Shown piece after piece: positions 42,423-53,493 of a DNA stretch of 64,000 bases (its first letter is position 1; each line of letters opens with the position of its first letter). Position numbers and translations under genes: made by a program. The notes under the pieces are model-generated. The model was not told the DNA's origin. It worked only from the letters and a program-made list of their open reading frames with translations, and did no database searches. The stretch is from Yarrowia lipolytica (Eukaryota > Ascomycota > Dipodascomycetes > Dipodascales): assembly GCF_001761485.1 (NCBI RefSeq), contig NC_090775.1, forward strand, positions 3,727,001 through 3,791,000, in the 5' to 3' direction.

Positions 42423-44428
42423 TTCGGCAGTGTTGTAGTGGCTCAAACCCCCAGATCAGACGATTATCTGCGCGTGGGAGCTGCAGGGGTTGATTAGATT
42501 GTGTAGATACTTGGTGGGTCGATTTCGGGCCGGGAACGTAATTTCGAGCTCGGCGTATTGTCGGGGATACAAAAGCGAAGCCGTTGGTGGAGCGAAAAAG
42601 TAGTGGGCGCGATACGGAACGGGCTTCGTATTTATTTTGGCGTCACTCGGACCAGCCAACTTAAATCGGTCAGAAGACCTTGAAAGAGTTCACCCTTCTG
42701 GGTTAGAGTGTGTTTCATGGTGGAGATTAAATTCCAGGAGTGAAAAAGCAAGTTGGGGTAAGATGAATATGAGCTCCCGGGGTAGGTAGATGTGATTATA
42801 GCGAGTATATTGGTACTGTATGACACTAATAGGTGTGTTCTCTGCTGTCAAATTATCCGGTTTGGACGACTTCGAAGAGCTCGCAAAATACAAGTTCAAG
42901 TATGTCGGGTCCATTTAGGTAGCTTAACACTCACAACGGTTAGGCACAGAGTTGGCGGTCCAAAACAGCTTGGAGGCGAAAGTGAGACAAACTGCGGTGT
43001 CCAGGGGAATATACGAGGTTTCACATGGATCTCGAAGGGTTATGAAAGCGGGGTACAAAGTGTTTCATCGCCCTCGACCTTGTGTTATGGAGTGACGGAG
43101 ATATTGTTGTGGTGGTTGAGCCGTTTGACTTGCAACGGGCTGACCTTAGTATACCCAATACGGAGAGGTCTAGAAGCTGGAACCGCAGATTTACGGTACA
43201 TAGTAATTAGCAGTGTCAGATGTTCCACGGAACAAGCGAGCGTTGTGTGCGATATTTAATGCGACTTCGCGAGCAAGGGATGGGTACGGGGCGACTAGGG
43301 TTGCATAATATCTATCGTATTTGGTGCATGTTGTAGCTATTTTTACTGTGCTGTGTAGCTGATAAATACCGTAATGGTGCCCAGGGTACAAGTACGTACG
43401 AGTACTCGTCCGAGTAGCTATCGCAATGGAAATTTGGGGACAACTGAGGAGAGATAGAAACAGGCCCCTTGGAGACGGAGAACCATCTTTCAGAATCACG
43501 TCGAGACCAAGTAATAGGGCCCTCTTTCACCAACTCTACTCTCTATAATGGACTCACACAAGCGGAAGCTCAGACCAACAAGAACATGAACGAGCATCTT
43601 GGGATTCTGTTGTGTATTAATTAGCAGAAACACAAGACAAGCGGCGGTTCTGAGATGACTGCAAGTAGTAGCGGTGGTTAGCCATACAATACTTATTGTT
43701 TAGCCCAAGCACAGCTGTTGCTCTGCTTTAACAGTCAATGTTCCCATCATATCTCGGATTTCAGTACAAGTAGCTACTTGTACTCGTCTCATTTGTTTTT
43801 TTGGAAACAGTGCCGGCCCCTTATAAATACTTGTACTGCATCTCATGCAGCCGTACCCGTGAGCATATAGAGGACGAGTGTTTCATCAAGTCGCTCGTTG
43901 GTTTGTTTTTGCATGATTACTAATTGAGACAAATATTTGAGAGAGTGATGTCCGAGCTGGAAGTACAGTATGTACATACTCGTACATGTACAGACTCAAA
44001 CATAAAGAAGAAATCCGGACTTCTCAATGATCTTGCACTATATACCCCTCTTAAGACGACTGCGAAGCCCATCTTCATTATTACTAACACTCTCGACAAA
44101 AAACATGCTTATGCTTATCTACCCACTGGTGACAGATGAACTCGAGACCCATAGAACGCCACAGAATCACAGTGAAGCAAAGTCATGATTCTAACAAGCA
44201 ATTATGTTCCTCAAACACCCTTCAGCAATATTACGAGAACCTCTCGCTAGTCGCCGTCTCTCCACCCAGCCGGCATATCCGCGGCATGTCCAGATATAGT
44301 TCACTATCTCAACGCCGTCTACTCTTTCCAACATGGTTTATATGCAGTGGTGGATCCAAAACCAAGCTAGGTAGCCAAATTTCTTTCTCCTGACACATAC
44401 ACACCACATAACCGCAATCACCGACAAA
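42423..44428. other. 2-kb divergent interval with GTAC repeats
   Basis: It lies between the coiled-coil gene and PNP1. A 155-codon open frame at 42792-43259 (+) has no coherent composition and is not called. GTAC-rich stretches occur near 43385-43416 and 43963-43992. The last few hundred bases should hold the PNP1 promoter. Confidence 0.5.
43385..43416. repeat. GTAC-rich island
   Basis: Several GTAC and CGAGTA units are packed into about 30 bp (GGTACAAGTACGTACGAGTA and following). It belongs to the same class as the islands at 9833, 10983, 53058 and 55249. Confidence 0.6.
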
Positions 44429-45325
44429 ATGACCGATACTTTCGATCTCTCTCTTAAATCAGCCAACAAAATCTCCGACAAGCTGCCCAAGGAGCTCCAG
44501 AACCCCCAGATCGGTATCGTGTGCGGATCAGGTCTCGGCGGCCTTGCTAACGCTCTCAAGGCTGAGCCTCAGGTCACAATCGAGTACAAAGACATTCCTG
44601 GCTTCAAGGTCTCTACCGTGGCTGGCCACGCCGGCAAGCTCGTCGTTGGTCTGCTGGGTGAGAAGAACGTCCCTGTTGTCTGCATGGTGGGCCGGTTCCA
44701 CTTCTACGAGGGCTACGACATCCAAGACACCGTCTTCCCCATCCGAGTTTTCTCCCAGATTGGCATTAAGACCGTCATTCTGACCAATGCTGCCGGCGGT
44801 CTTAACCAGGACTTCAAGGTCGGAGATATCATGCTTATCAATGACCACATCAACCTACCGGGCCTGGCAGGCAACAATCCCCTGAGAGGCCCCAACGACG
44901 AGAAGTTCGGAGTCCGATTCCTACCTCTGTCAGATGCCTACGACCATGATCTGCGACGAGCCGTCTACGACATTGCCAAGAAGCAGGGCGTGACTCGAGG
45001 CATCCACGAAGGTACTTATGCATTCGTCTCCGGACCCACCTATGAGTCTCGAGCTGAGGCTCGAATGCTATCTACCATTGGGGCTGACGCCGTCGGTATG
45101 TCTACAGTCCCAGAGGTGATTGTGGCTCGACATTGTGGAATCAAGGTGCTTGCTCTGTCACTCATCACCAACGTTGTCGTTCTCAAGAAGCCCGACAGCG
45201 CTCTGAACGACAATGCTGCCAAGCTTGATGAGGGTATTGCCGACCACAGCGAGGTCATGGAGGAGGGTCAGCGAGCTGCCGATGATCTCGTTGGCATCGT
45301 TACCGATCTGGTTAACGTTGTTTAG
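44429..45325 (+). CDS. PNP1: Purine nucleoside phosphorylase
   Basis: The 298-residue trimeric-type PNP cleaves inosine and guanosine with phosphate to free base and ribose-1-phosphate in the cytosol. The phosphate-binding loop GSGLGG is at 33-38, HAGK at 67-70, RFHFYEGY at 89-96, NAAGG at 120-124, and SGPTYESRAE at 201-210 supplies the base-binding Glu. VGMSTVPE and the following NVV segment (Asn248) complete the purine site. The length fits yeast Pnp1 (311). Codon bias is strong. The gene converges on SEC13 with about 225 bp between stops. Confidence 0.95.
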   Translation: MTDTFDLSLKSANKISDKLPKELQNPQIGIVCGSGLGGLANALKAEPQVTIEYKDIPGFKVSTVAGHAGKLVVGLLGEKNVPVVCMVGRFHFYEGYDIQDTVFPIRVFSQIGIKTVILTNAAGGLNQDFKVGDIMLINDHINLPGLAGNNPLRGPNDEKFGVRFLPLSDAYDHDLRRAVYDIAKKQGVTRGIHEGTYAFVSGPTYESRAEARMLSTIGADAVGMSTVPEVIVARHCGIKVLALSLITNVVVLKKPDSALNDNAAKLDEGIADHSEVMEEGQRAADDLVGIVTDLVNVV

Positions 45326-45550
45326 TTACTAGTTTAGTCGACATTATCTATTTTACTGTGTGACCTGTAGTGCAGTTATCTGGCAACTGTATGGGTAGGT
45401 GCCTCCAATTGGTGATCTCGAGACACGATCTTTACATAATTGAACATAGTAGGAGGTTTTTCTACAGTATTTATAAACATTGAAACCCGTATTCCCATTG
45501 CATGTCACTACAATTTCTCCCGACAATACTCATACATATATTCTCTATGG

Positions 45551-46493
45551 TTACTCCTCGACAACACCAGCGGACTCCCACTCGCCAGTGAGATTCTCCT
45601 TCCACAGAGTGACCTTGTTGTCGCCTCCAGAAACTGCCAGCACGTTGCCGGACAGAGACCAGCTAACCTTCCACACCACATCGGGGAAGGGGATGTCCTG
45701 AAGCAGCTTCTTCTTCCATGGCTGGTTGCCCTCCTGGGTCCACACAATGACGGTCTTATCCTGCGAAGCGGAAGCAATGTAAGACTTGGACAGAACAGAG
45801 GAAGACCAGGCAACGTCTCGAACCCAGTCCTTGTGGCCAGAAAGTGTCTCCTCAATCACGTAAGTCTTGGAAGAGGGGTCGTACTTCCAGATCTTGACGA
45901 GGTTGTCGCATCCTCCAGTGACAATTCGAATGTTGTTTGATGCTTTGCCGTTGATGGGCTGAATGAGCGAGCCGGACACGGCAGGGGGAGCCCAGGAGGC
46001 GGAGTTGGCGCCCACATCATGGGCGGCGAAAGTGGTGGCCTCGCAGTTACCTCCCTCCTTGAACTCGACTACGGACACGTTGCCGTCGGAAGAAGCGCAT
46101 AGGAGTAGGGGCCCGTACTCCTGGGGAGCCCACACCACCGAGTTGACGGAGGCATTGTGCTGATGCTGAGCAATGTTAGTCCATCGACCGTTCTCCTCTC
46201 GCCAGATGAACACCTTGCCATCGTAGGAGGCAGAGGCAATAATAGAGCCGAACTTGGGATGGGCCCAGCTGACCTGCCAAACGGGGCCCTCGTGTCCTCG
46301 CAGCGTCTCGACGAGTTTGTGGTTGTCTCCATCAATCTCGAAGATCTTGATGGTCTTGTCAGACGAACAAGTGGCCAATCGCTTGCCGTAGTAGTCCAGG
46401 ACGGCGTCGTGGATGAGGTCGTCGTGCGTGTTTCCTATGGTCACCTGGGTTAGCTGATTGCCGGATCATAGCTGTCGTTTCCATACTCACCAT
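45551..46493 (-). CDS. SEC13: SEC13, COPII and nuclear-pore WD40 protein (two coding exons)
   Basis: The coding exons are 46491-46493 (the ATG alone) and 45551-46444, giving 298 residues. The protein begins [24 protein letters not shown], collinear with yeast Sec13 (MVVIANAHNEL...). Six WD40 blades follow (for example [49 protein letters not shown]). Sec13 pairs with Sec31 in the COPII outer coat and with Nup145C in the pore, and it is also part of SEA/GATOR2. Without the upstream exon the frame would begin at GTG with no ATG near the correct N terminus, so the splice is needed. The length equals the family norm (297). Confidence 0.93.
46445..46490 (-). other. 46-nt spliceosomal intron directly after the SEC13 start codon
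   Basis: Read on the minus strand, the intron starts GTGAGT immediately after ATG and ends GCTAACCCAG before GTGACC. The branch site CTAAC lies 4 nt from the acceptor, as in the TIM22 and VPS1 introns of this window. Confidence 0.88.
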
Positions 46494-47262
46494 TCTGATG
46501 GATAGTTAGATATGTCGTGTTCTCACGTTTGAGTTCAGTGATGTGTGTGGTGGGTGTGTCCTTGCATACGGTACTCGTAACCTGTTGTAGGGACAGGAGC
46601 GACGCGGGAGGGAGGGACAGGCAATTTCAGTTGACACTCTGACTCAAACCACCATGGGATTAATGTTGGTAATTCACCACTTTCTATCATTCATTTCATC
46701 ATTCCTCCTACATTGAGGTGTTGTGCAACGTGTACCTGCAAATTAAAGTTGTAAACGTAAGGGATCATCGAAGAGACGTGAGGTCGTGGAAACAAGTAAA
46801 CACGTAACCACGAGGGAGTGGATGTTGATAGAGAAAGTGGTGGAGAGGTACGAAGAGGTATAAAAAAGCTCTAGGATAACGGATCAGACAAAAAAAAACA
46901 GCTCTAAATCAATAGAAGGGATGGTTCACTATGGCTTGTTGTCAGCTTGAACGAAAGTAAAGTAAAATACTTAACGGTAAACCAACCATTCGCATACTGA
47001 CGCACAAATAATTTCTGTCAACCGTGAACATATTCTTTTGACCCAAGTATTTCGAATTGGAGGAGAACTAAGAGAGTGAAAGGTTTTCAAAATAAGAGAA
47101 AACCCATGGTTTTGGTGTAGCCATTCAATCACGCACTCCTGTCATATCAACCATAGCCATCTCTTACCTCACTCTCCTCCAGTATCCATTTATGTAGAAC
47201 TCTAATAAGATCTTGCATGATATGACAAACTGACCATTGTTGATACGGCAATCACAGTGGAT
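46494..47262. other. Divergent promoter region of SEC13 and TFB2
   Basis: About 770 bp lie between the two start codons. The region contains A-rich tracts (near 46890-46900), and no open frame looks coding. It should hold the SEC13 5' leader and both promoters. Confidence 0.5.
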
Positions 47263-48666
47263 ATGACGAGCCAGTTCAAAAACAGCATCAATGACTACCT
47301 GGAAGGTCTTCCGGAGGCAGTACTAACTCGGCTGTACCAGTCTCCGGCCACATGTCTGGCGGTGTTCCGACTGCTACCTGCTCTGGCAAGAACACTCATC
47401 ATGGGCATGATTTTCAACCCCGATCCCATAGCAGTAGCCGACGTCGACGCTCTGGTGAAGCCTTCAAGTCAGCGACTCAAGCTCGAAACACAGAAGAAAC
47501 TGCGACTGCTCCACATTTTCACAGAGACCCAGGCCCATATCATCATTAATCCGACATTCAAAAAGAACCTGAGGGCAGCTCTGGTAGGAGGAGACCAGAA
47601 CATTTCGTTTGGAGTGCCCTGCGACACGGAAGACAAACACAAGGTGGATGTGGCGTTTTTGGATGCTCACGCTGTCTCTCAATGGGAGATGATCTTACAT
47701 TTTATGGTCGGAACGTCGATTGGAAGAACACCCAGTGATGGAGTGCTCAACCTGCTGAAGCACAGTGGACTTATGGAACCCGAACGGGGAGGACTGAGAA
47801 TCACCAATGCAGGATTCCAGTTCTTGCTACAGGATGTAAATGCTCAGATTTGGACACTGTTGCTCCAGTATCTCAACATGTCCGAGTATCTGCAGATGGA
47901 TCCTGTAGACGTGCTCAACTTCATTTTCATGCTAGGTTCTCTCGAGCTAGGCCAGGACTACTCGCTCAGTGCACTCTCCGAGACACAGAAACACATGCTG
48001 GAGGATCTGCGGGATTACGGTATCGTCTACCAGCGAAAAGCATCGTCTAGACGATTCTATCCTACGCGACTGGCTACTACTCTGACATCAGAAACGGCTG
48101 CACTTAGAACAGCCAGTCAGAGCATGGAAGCAGCTACACAAGACACAATTTCGTCTTCTGTTGCTGCCGACTCTGGATTTATCATTCTGGAAACTAATTT
48201 CAGACTCTACGCCTACACAGAGTCTCCACTACAGATCGCAGTACTGAACCTTTTTGTCAATCTTAAGACACGATTTGCAAACATGGTTACCGGTCAGATC
48301 AACCGAGACTCGGTTCGATTTGCGCTCTCAAACGGTATTACTGCCGAACAAATCATCACATATCTCTCTGTTCATGCACACCCACGTATGAAGGGGATGG
48401 AACACGTTCTTCCCCCTACTGTGGTGGATCAGATCAAACTGTGGCAACTTGAGATGGACAGAATCCGAGCCACCGACGGTTACTTGTTCTCCGAGTTCAA
48501 AAACTTTGACGAGTACAAGGATGTCTCCACTTATGCCAAGGAGCTGGGCGTTCTCTTGTATGAGAATCCTGGAAAGCGAAAGTTCGTGTCTACGCTTGCT
48601 GGTTCTCAGCAGATTGTTGAGTTTGTCAAACGACGAAATCAAAAGCACCGTAGCTCCGCAAACTGA
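47263..48666 (+). CDS. TFB2: TFIIH core subunit Tfb2 (p52)
   Basis: The 467-residue protein regulates the Ssl2/XPB ATPase in TFIIH for promoter opening and nucleotide-excision repair. The N terminus FKNSINDYLEGLPEAVLTRLYQ followed by SPATCLAVFRLLPALA is the family signature. Other p52 hallmarks are WEMILHFMVG, LLQYLNMSEYLQMDPVDVLNF, SGFIILETNFRLYAYTESPLQ and HAHPRM, and the C-terminal Tfb5-binding region includes IKLWQLEMDRIR. The length is close to yeast Tfb2 (513). The frame extends two codons upstream from a GTG; the first ATG is 47263. Confidence 0.94.
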   Translation: MTSQFKNSINDYLEGLPEAVLTRLYQSPATCLAVFRLLPALARTLIMGMIFNPDPIAVADVDALVKPSSQRLKLETQKKLRLLHIFTETQAHIIINPTFKKNLRAALVGGDQNISFGVPCDTEDKHKVDVAFLDAHAVSQWEMILHFMVGTSIGRTPSDGVLNLLKHSGLMEPERGGLRITNAGFQFLLQDVNAQIWTLLLQYLNMSEYLQMDPVDVLNFIFMLGSLELGQDYSLSALSETQKHMLEDLRDYGIVYQRKASSRRFYPTRLATTLTSETAALRTASQSMEAATQDTISSSVAADSGFIILETNFRLYAYTESPLQIAVLNLFVNLKTRFANMVTGQINRDSVRFALSNGITAEQIITYLSVHAHPRMKGMEHVLPPTVVDQIKLWQLEMDRIRATDGYLFSEFKNFDEYKDVSTYAKELGVLLYENPGKRKFVSTLAGSQQIVEFVKRRNQKHRSSAN

Positions 48667-48783
48667 CCAACTAGAAATTGACCATCAAAACCATAGCATA
48701 TAATAGATCGCACTAATAAAACAAGCGATGTCAACGTTGAAGTTATTCAATCCATACTATATACTGCCCAGACATTTCCTTCA

Positions 48784-50028
48784 TTAAAGCCCATAAGCGG
48801 AGGAAAAAGCACTGTCAATATAGACAGTGACAGCATCGCTGGACCCGTCGGGGCTGAGTCGCTCGGACTTTGCCAAGTCTCGCACTAGCTCGTCCAGTTT
48901 GGTAGATTCACCCTCAAGCTCAGCGACAGAGCTGTTCATGAGGAAGCCGGTGACAAGGTCGTCGACGCCGGCAGCAAGCTTATAAATACGGGAGTTGACA
49001 CTTACAAGTCTGTCCTTGGAAGTGGCATCAGCATCAGCCTTGCATAGAGACGAGTATCGTGATGCCAGAGCCTGAACGAGCTTGAATAGGGTAATGAGCT
49101 TTGCATGCCACTTCTCAGCCAAAGCAACAATTTCGTCGCTTCGGGAAGTAGGGGCAGCGGGAGCAGCAGGTTCTGCCTCGTCATCAGTGTCTTCATAGTC
49201 GTCCAGTCCAAAGGGATCATCATCTTCGTCATCAGCATTATCCAGCCACTCCTTGAGCTCGTTAACAGCATCAGTCATGACCAAACAGGTCTCCTTGAGA
49301 CGTCTCTTGGCGACGTCCAAGAATGGGGTCTTGCAGAACTCCTGGACGGCGTTGCAGTATTTCCAGGTCTGAGCTACTCGAATCAGTTGCTTGGAGTATG
49401 CTTCAGCAGCAATCTGTTCCTCTTGCTCCTCAGCAGACAGTTCGGGGCCCTTGACTTCCTCCTCCACAGTGAGGTTGCCAATTGCATCAGTCACTTCGTC
49501 GTCACTGTCACCTACAGGCACGTTATCAAGCATAGTCTGGGCAGCCTTACTATCCATCTTCAGAAGAGACTGGACAACACGGCTGAAAGTCGAAATACCA
49601 CCACAGACATCTCTAAGCTTAATACGAAGCTCCTTTTGCATCAATTCGTGAGCATCACTACTGTCAGACAGAGACACAAAGTTCTGATACTCTCCAGTGA
49701 AGGCTGGCAACACCTTACGCAGATCAGAAACAGTATGAACAGCAATGTCCACGGACACAGGGGGCTTGAAGGCCACACCACACTTGGTCATGTGGGCATG
49801 GCACAATTTCGCTAGGTCGCTGACGGTGGCGAAAATCTGCTCATCGGTCTTGTCGGTCTTCTTCTCCACACTCTTGGTCTCCTTCCACACGATATCTGTT
49901 GCTGCGAGATCCTCATCGAGCTGTGTGAGCTCGGCAAACAGCTTGTTGAGCTTCTCTGTGTCGGGGTTGTCGGGCTTGAGTGCCGCCTTGGGCTTAGCGG
50001 GCCGTCTTTTGTTTCTAGGAAGGACCAT
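48784..50028 (-). CDS. GCIP-like (cyclin-D1-binding-protein-1 family) acidic protein
   Basis: The 414-residue protein is mostly helical and acidic, with a basic N terminus (PRNKRRPAKPKAAL). Long helices around 80-170 (VSDLAKLCHAHMTKC, FSRVVQSLLKMDSK) and 230-265 (CLVMTDAVNELKEWLDNA) resemble the GCIP/CCNDBP1 fold found in fungal hypothetical proteins. An acidic linker (DDEDDDPFGLDDYEDTDDEAE) follows, then a C-terminal helical domain (WHAKLITLFKLVQALASRYSSL). Animal GCIP binds cyclin D; the fungal role is unknown. The family call is moderate and rests on recognition of the helical pattern and the EFCKTPFL-type motif. The gene itself is certain. Confidence 0.7.
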   Translation of the reverse strand: MVLPRNKRRPAKPKAALKPDNPDTEKLNKLFAELTQLDEDLAATDIVWKETKSVEKKTDKTDEQIFATVSDLAKLCHAHMTKCGVAFKPPVSVDIAVHTVSDLRKVLPAFTGEYQNFVSLSDSSDAHELMQKELRIKLRDVCGGISTFSRVVQSLLKMDSKAAQTMLDNVPVGDSDDEVTDAIGNLTVEEEVKGPELSAEEQEEQIAAEAYSKQLIRVAQTWKYCNAVQEFCKTPFLDVAKRRLKETCLVMTDAVNELKEWLDNADDEDDDPFGLDDYEDTDDEAEPAAPAAPTSRSDEIVALAEKWHAKLITLFKLVQALASRYSSLCKADADATSKDRLVSVNSRIYKLAAGVDDLVTGFLMNSSVAELEGESTKLDELVRDLAKSERLSPDGSSDAVTVYIDSAFSSAYGL

Positions 50029-50592
50029 GATCGTGTAATGTTAGTCTCCAAACGGGTTGATCAAATAAATTTCAATCTAGGTTTTCTTGCAGGAGATGGT
50101 GATATGGCCAGTATGTACAAAGGCGGTGGGTTCTTCTCGCTATAAGAGATTCTGTTGCCACTACAGTAATACCGATGCATCATGTAACCTGTACCGGTAC
50201 TTATAGAACTTCACGATTCAAACGCCCTACTACAGTAAGAACATGACCGGCTCGTACTCTCATATCAACTCACATCAAGTAATTACAGCATACAGTCTCG
50301 TCAACTTATAGTAGAGAAAATTGGCTACAACCATAACACACGCTCTTGACTATCATATTACAATACCAAACACCATCAGAGTAAATCAAACAACAAAAGG
50401 CTGCGTAAAACACATAATTCTCTTTATCCGCATCTATCAACACTGCCTTCGCCACTTTGCCACCACTTATTGTACATCCAAATATAAGCCAAATATAAGC
50501 AGACCTTAATCGCTCTCCAAACCTCCCAACACACCTCCTATCGAGAGTTTATCAACACATCACCACATTGTACTACAGCGACACACGCCAAA
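50029..50592. other. Divergent promoter region between the GCIP-like gene and VPS1
   Basis: About 560 bp, AC-rich near the VPS1 start. No gene is seen. Confidence 0.5.
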
Positions 50593-52931
50593 ATGGATGA
50601 GGATCTAATCAAGACCGTTAACCGTCTTCAGGTGAGTATTACGAGATGATATTAACGGGACATATTTCGAAGAAGAGACATGTGACACGGAGCTGGATAT
50701 TGTGTTGTGCCAATCACCAACATGTGCAACTGTAACGTACACCTGGCATAATTCGATGACAAGACTCAACACAGAGGGCGACGATGGGCTGGACACAGAG
50801 GTTATGTCGTGGAAATTAACATTATTACGAACGATGTGATGTTCCGAGGCTTCTACCTACTGATCACAGTCAAGATGGTTCTCCGTAATCTGTGCATAGC
50901 TAGCAGAATGTCTACCGTGCACCCCCACCCCCACGACCTACAAGCTCGCCACATAAACAGCTACTAACCCAGGACGCATTCGCCACACTCGGAACTACTG
51001 TCAACCCTATTGATCTGCCTCAGATCACTGTGGTGGGCTCGCAATCGTCCGGAAAGTCGTCAGTGTTGGAGAACATTGTCGGCCGAGACTTCCTGCCCCG
51101 AGGAACGGGAATTGTCACCCGGCGGCCCCTTGTGCTCCAGCTGACCAACAAACCCGACTCGGAAGAGTACGGAGAGTTCCTGCATCTTCCCGGCAAAAAG
51201 TTCACCGACTTCAACGAGATCCGAAACGAAATTGCCAAGGAAACCGATAAGGTCACCGGGTCCAACGCAGGCATCTCATCGTCACCCATCAACTTGCGAA
51301 TCTACTCGCCCAAGGTGCTTACCCTGACTCTGGTTGATCTACCCGGTCTCACAAAGGTCCCTGTTGGAGATCAGCCCAAGGACATTGAGCGACAGATCAA
51401 GGAAATGGTTCTGGGATTTATTTCCAAGCCCAATGCTATCATTCTGTCCGTCACTGCTGCTAACACCGATTTGGCCAACTCTGACGGTCTCAAGCTCGCC
51501 CGAGAAGTCGATCCCGAGGGAACCCGAACCATTGGTGTTCTTACCAAGATTGATCTTATGGACCAAGGCACAGACGTCATCGATATTTTGGCTGGCCGAG
51601 TTATTCCTCTCAGATACGGATACGTTCCCGTAATTAACCGAGGCCAGAAGGACATTCAGTCCAACAAGAACATTAGCGCTGCTCTAGAGTACGAGAAGAA
51701 CTTTTTTGAGGGCCACCCCTCGTACCGAGCCAAGGCTCAGTTCTGCGGAACCCCCTTCCTTGCTCGAAAGCTGAACATGATCCTGCGACACCACATCAAG
51801 TCACAGCTCCCTGATATCAAGAGCAAGATTCACAGCACTCTTGCGAAGTATCAGAGCGAGCTTTCTGCCCTGGGAGGTGACGATATGCTTGGATCTCCCT
51901 CCAACATCGTTCTCAACCTCATCACTGAGTTCTCCAATGAGTTCCGAACCAACCTGGATGGTAACTCTCAGGACCTGTCTACCAGTGAGCTGTCTGGAGG
52001 TGCTCGAGTCTCGTTTGTCTTCCACGAGCTCTACGCCAATGGTATTAAGGCTATTGATCCCTTTGACCAGGTTCGAGACGTTGATATTCGAACCATTCTG
52101 TACAACTCCTCTGGTTCTTCTCCTGCCCTGTTTGTGGGTACCGAGGCCTTCGAGGTGATTGTCAAGCAGCAGATCAAGCGGTTTGAGGAGCCCTCTCTGA
52201 AGTGTGTCGCTCTTGTCTACGACGAGCTAGTTAGAATTGCTCAGCTGTGTCTTACTCGTCCTGGTATGAAGCGATACCCCAAGCTCAAGGATCAGATCTT
52301 CACTCTGGTTGTCTCTTTCCTCAAGCAGGCTCTCCTCCCTACCAACACTCTTGTTTCTGACATTGTTTCTGCTGAAGCCTGTTACGTCAACACTGGTCAC
52401 CCCGACTTCATTTCCGGCCACACCGCGCTCTCTCTTATCCACGACAAACACCATCCCGCACCAAAGACTGAGGTGATCACCGGCAAGAACAAGCGAGGAT
52501 CTCCTGCACCTACACAGACTGCACAGCCCCCTAAGGATGAATCGAAGGAGGGCGGTTTCTTCGGCTCGTTCTTCTCTTCCAAGAACAAGAAGAAGATGGC
52601 TGAGATGGAGGCTCCTCCTGCCGTTCTCAAGGCTTCTGGTACTCTGAACGAGAAGGAGTCCATGGAGACAGATGTTATCAAGCTCCTCATCACGTCGTAC
52701 TTCAACATTGTGCGACGAACCATGAACGATTTAGTGCCGAAGGTGATTACTCTTAACCTGGTCAAGCATTCCAAGGACTTGTTGCAGAAGGAGCTGCTCC
52801 AGAAGCTCTACCTAAATGAGAAGCTCGACGATCTGCTACAGGAGAGTGATTTTACCGTCCAGCGACGAGACGAATGCAAAAAGATGGTGGACAGTTTGTC
52901 CCAGGCAGCAGAAATCGTCGCTTCTGTATAA
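50593..52931 (+). CDS. VPS1: VPS1, dynamin-like GTPase (two exons)
   Basis: The exons are 50593-50631 ([13 protein letters not shown]) and 50973-52931, giving 665 residues. The protein is a dynamin-family GTPase that acts in Golgi-to-vacuole sorting, endocytosis and peroxisome fission. G1 is GSQSSGKSS at 35-43, G3 DLPG at 135-138 and G4 TKID at 204-207. The middle/stalk domain follows, then a low-complexity insert near 500-540 ([16 protein letters not shown]) and a GTPase-effector domain at the C terminus ([20 protein letters not shown]). There is no PH domain, as in Vps1. The joined N terminus matches yeast Vps1 (MDEHLISTINKLQDAL). Exon 2 alone would lack the dynamin N-terminal helix. Confidence 0.95.
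50632..50972 (+). other. Spliceosomal intron of VPS1
   Basis: The 341-nt intron is phase 0 after codon 13. It starts GTGAGT and ends TACTAACCCAG, with the branch site 4 nt before the acceptor. Confidence 0.9.
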
Positions 52932-53057
52932 TTAGACAAGTACAAGTAGAGAAAAGTCTTATAGTAATGTTATGATGAATCAATGAATCGGGTGGAGGTA
53001 CCGTACAATTACCGCAGTACCATATACAACACCAGAAAGATGCAGAGTTTATCGCAA

Positions 53058-53110
53058 GTACAAGTACATACAGTACAAGTAGTACAAAGTGCAAATGCTC
53101 GTACTCGTAC
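53058..53110. repeat. GTAC-rich island, 6 copies in 53 bp
   Basis: GTAC tetramers begin at 53058, 53064, 53073, 53082, 53101 and 53107, mostly as CAAGTACA or AGTACAA units just downstream of VPS1. They could form hairpins in RNA. Confidence 0.65.
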
Positions 53111-53475
53111 AGGACGTGCAGAGAGCGGGATCAAGTTGGCTCGTATATTATTGCCACGCTTTCAAGCTCCCAGACCCAACAAGGTTGTATACATACAATA
53201 AACCGCTTGTTCATATTCCACTTGTTTGCATTGGAAGCAAGTGAGTGGTGTGATATTAAAGCTGCTAAAGAACTATCTGTCTCCGAATGACGATTTTTCA
53301 GTCACGTTACCCGAAGGTTCTTCGGCGGGTCTCTCGGGGCCAGGGGGGAGACGAGAAGATTTTTTCCGATTTCATTTGCTTATTTTAATCCAATTCTTCA
53401 TTTGCGTTTCTGACCGGCTGTATGTTGACGTAATCGCTAATCGGGATTGTCTGCAAAGGTCTTCCTGAACACTGG

Positions 53476-53493
53476 CGACGCATCGATGCGTCG
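53476..53493. repeat. 18-bp perfect palindrome
   Basis: CGACGCATCGATGCGTCG equals its own reverse complement over all 18 bases. A related half (CATCTCGATGCGG) follows about 30 bp later. It may be a dimeric transcription-factor site; nothing in the window identifies the factor. Confidence 0.85.

Noticed and set aside
42792-43259. 155-codon open frame on the plus strand
   Set aside because: The composition is not protein-like, and it lies in a promoter-type region with GTAC repeats.
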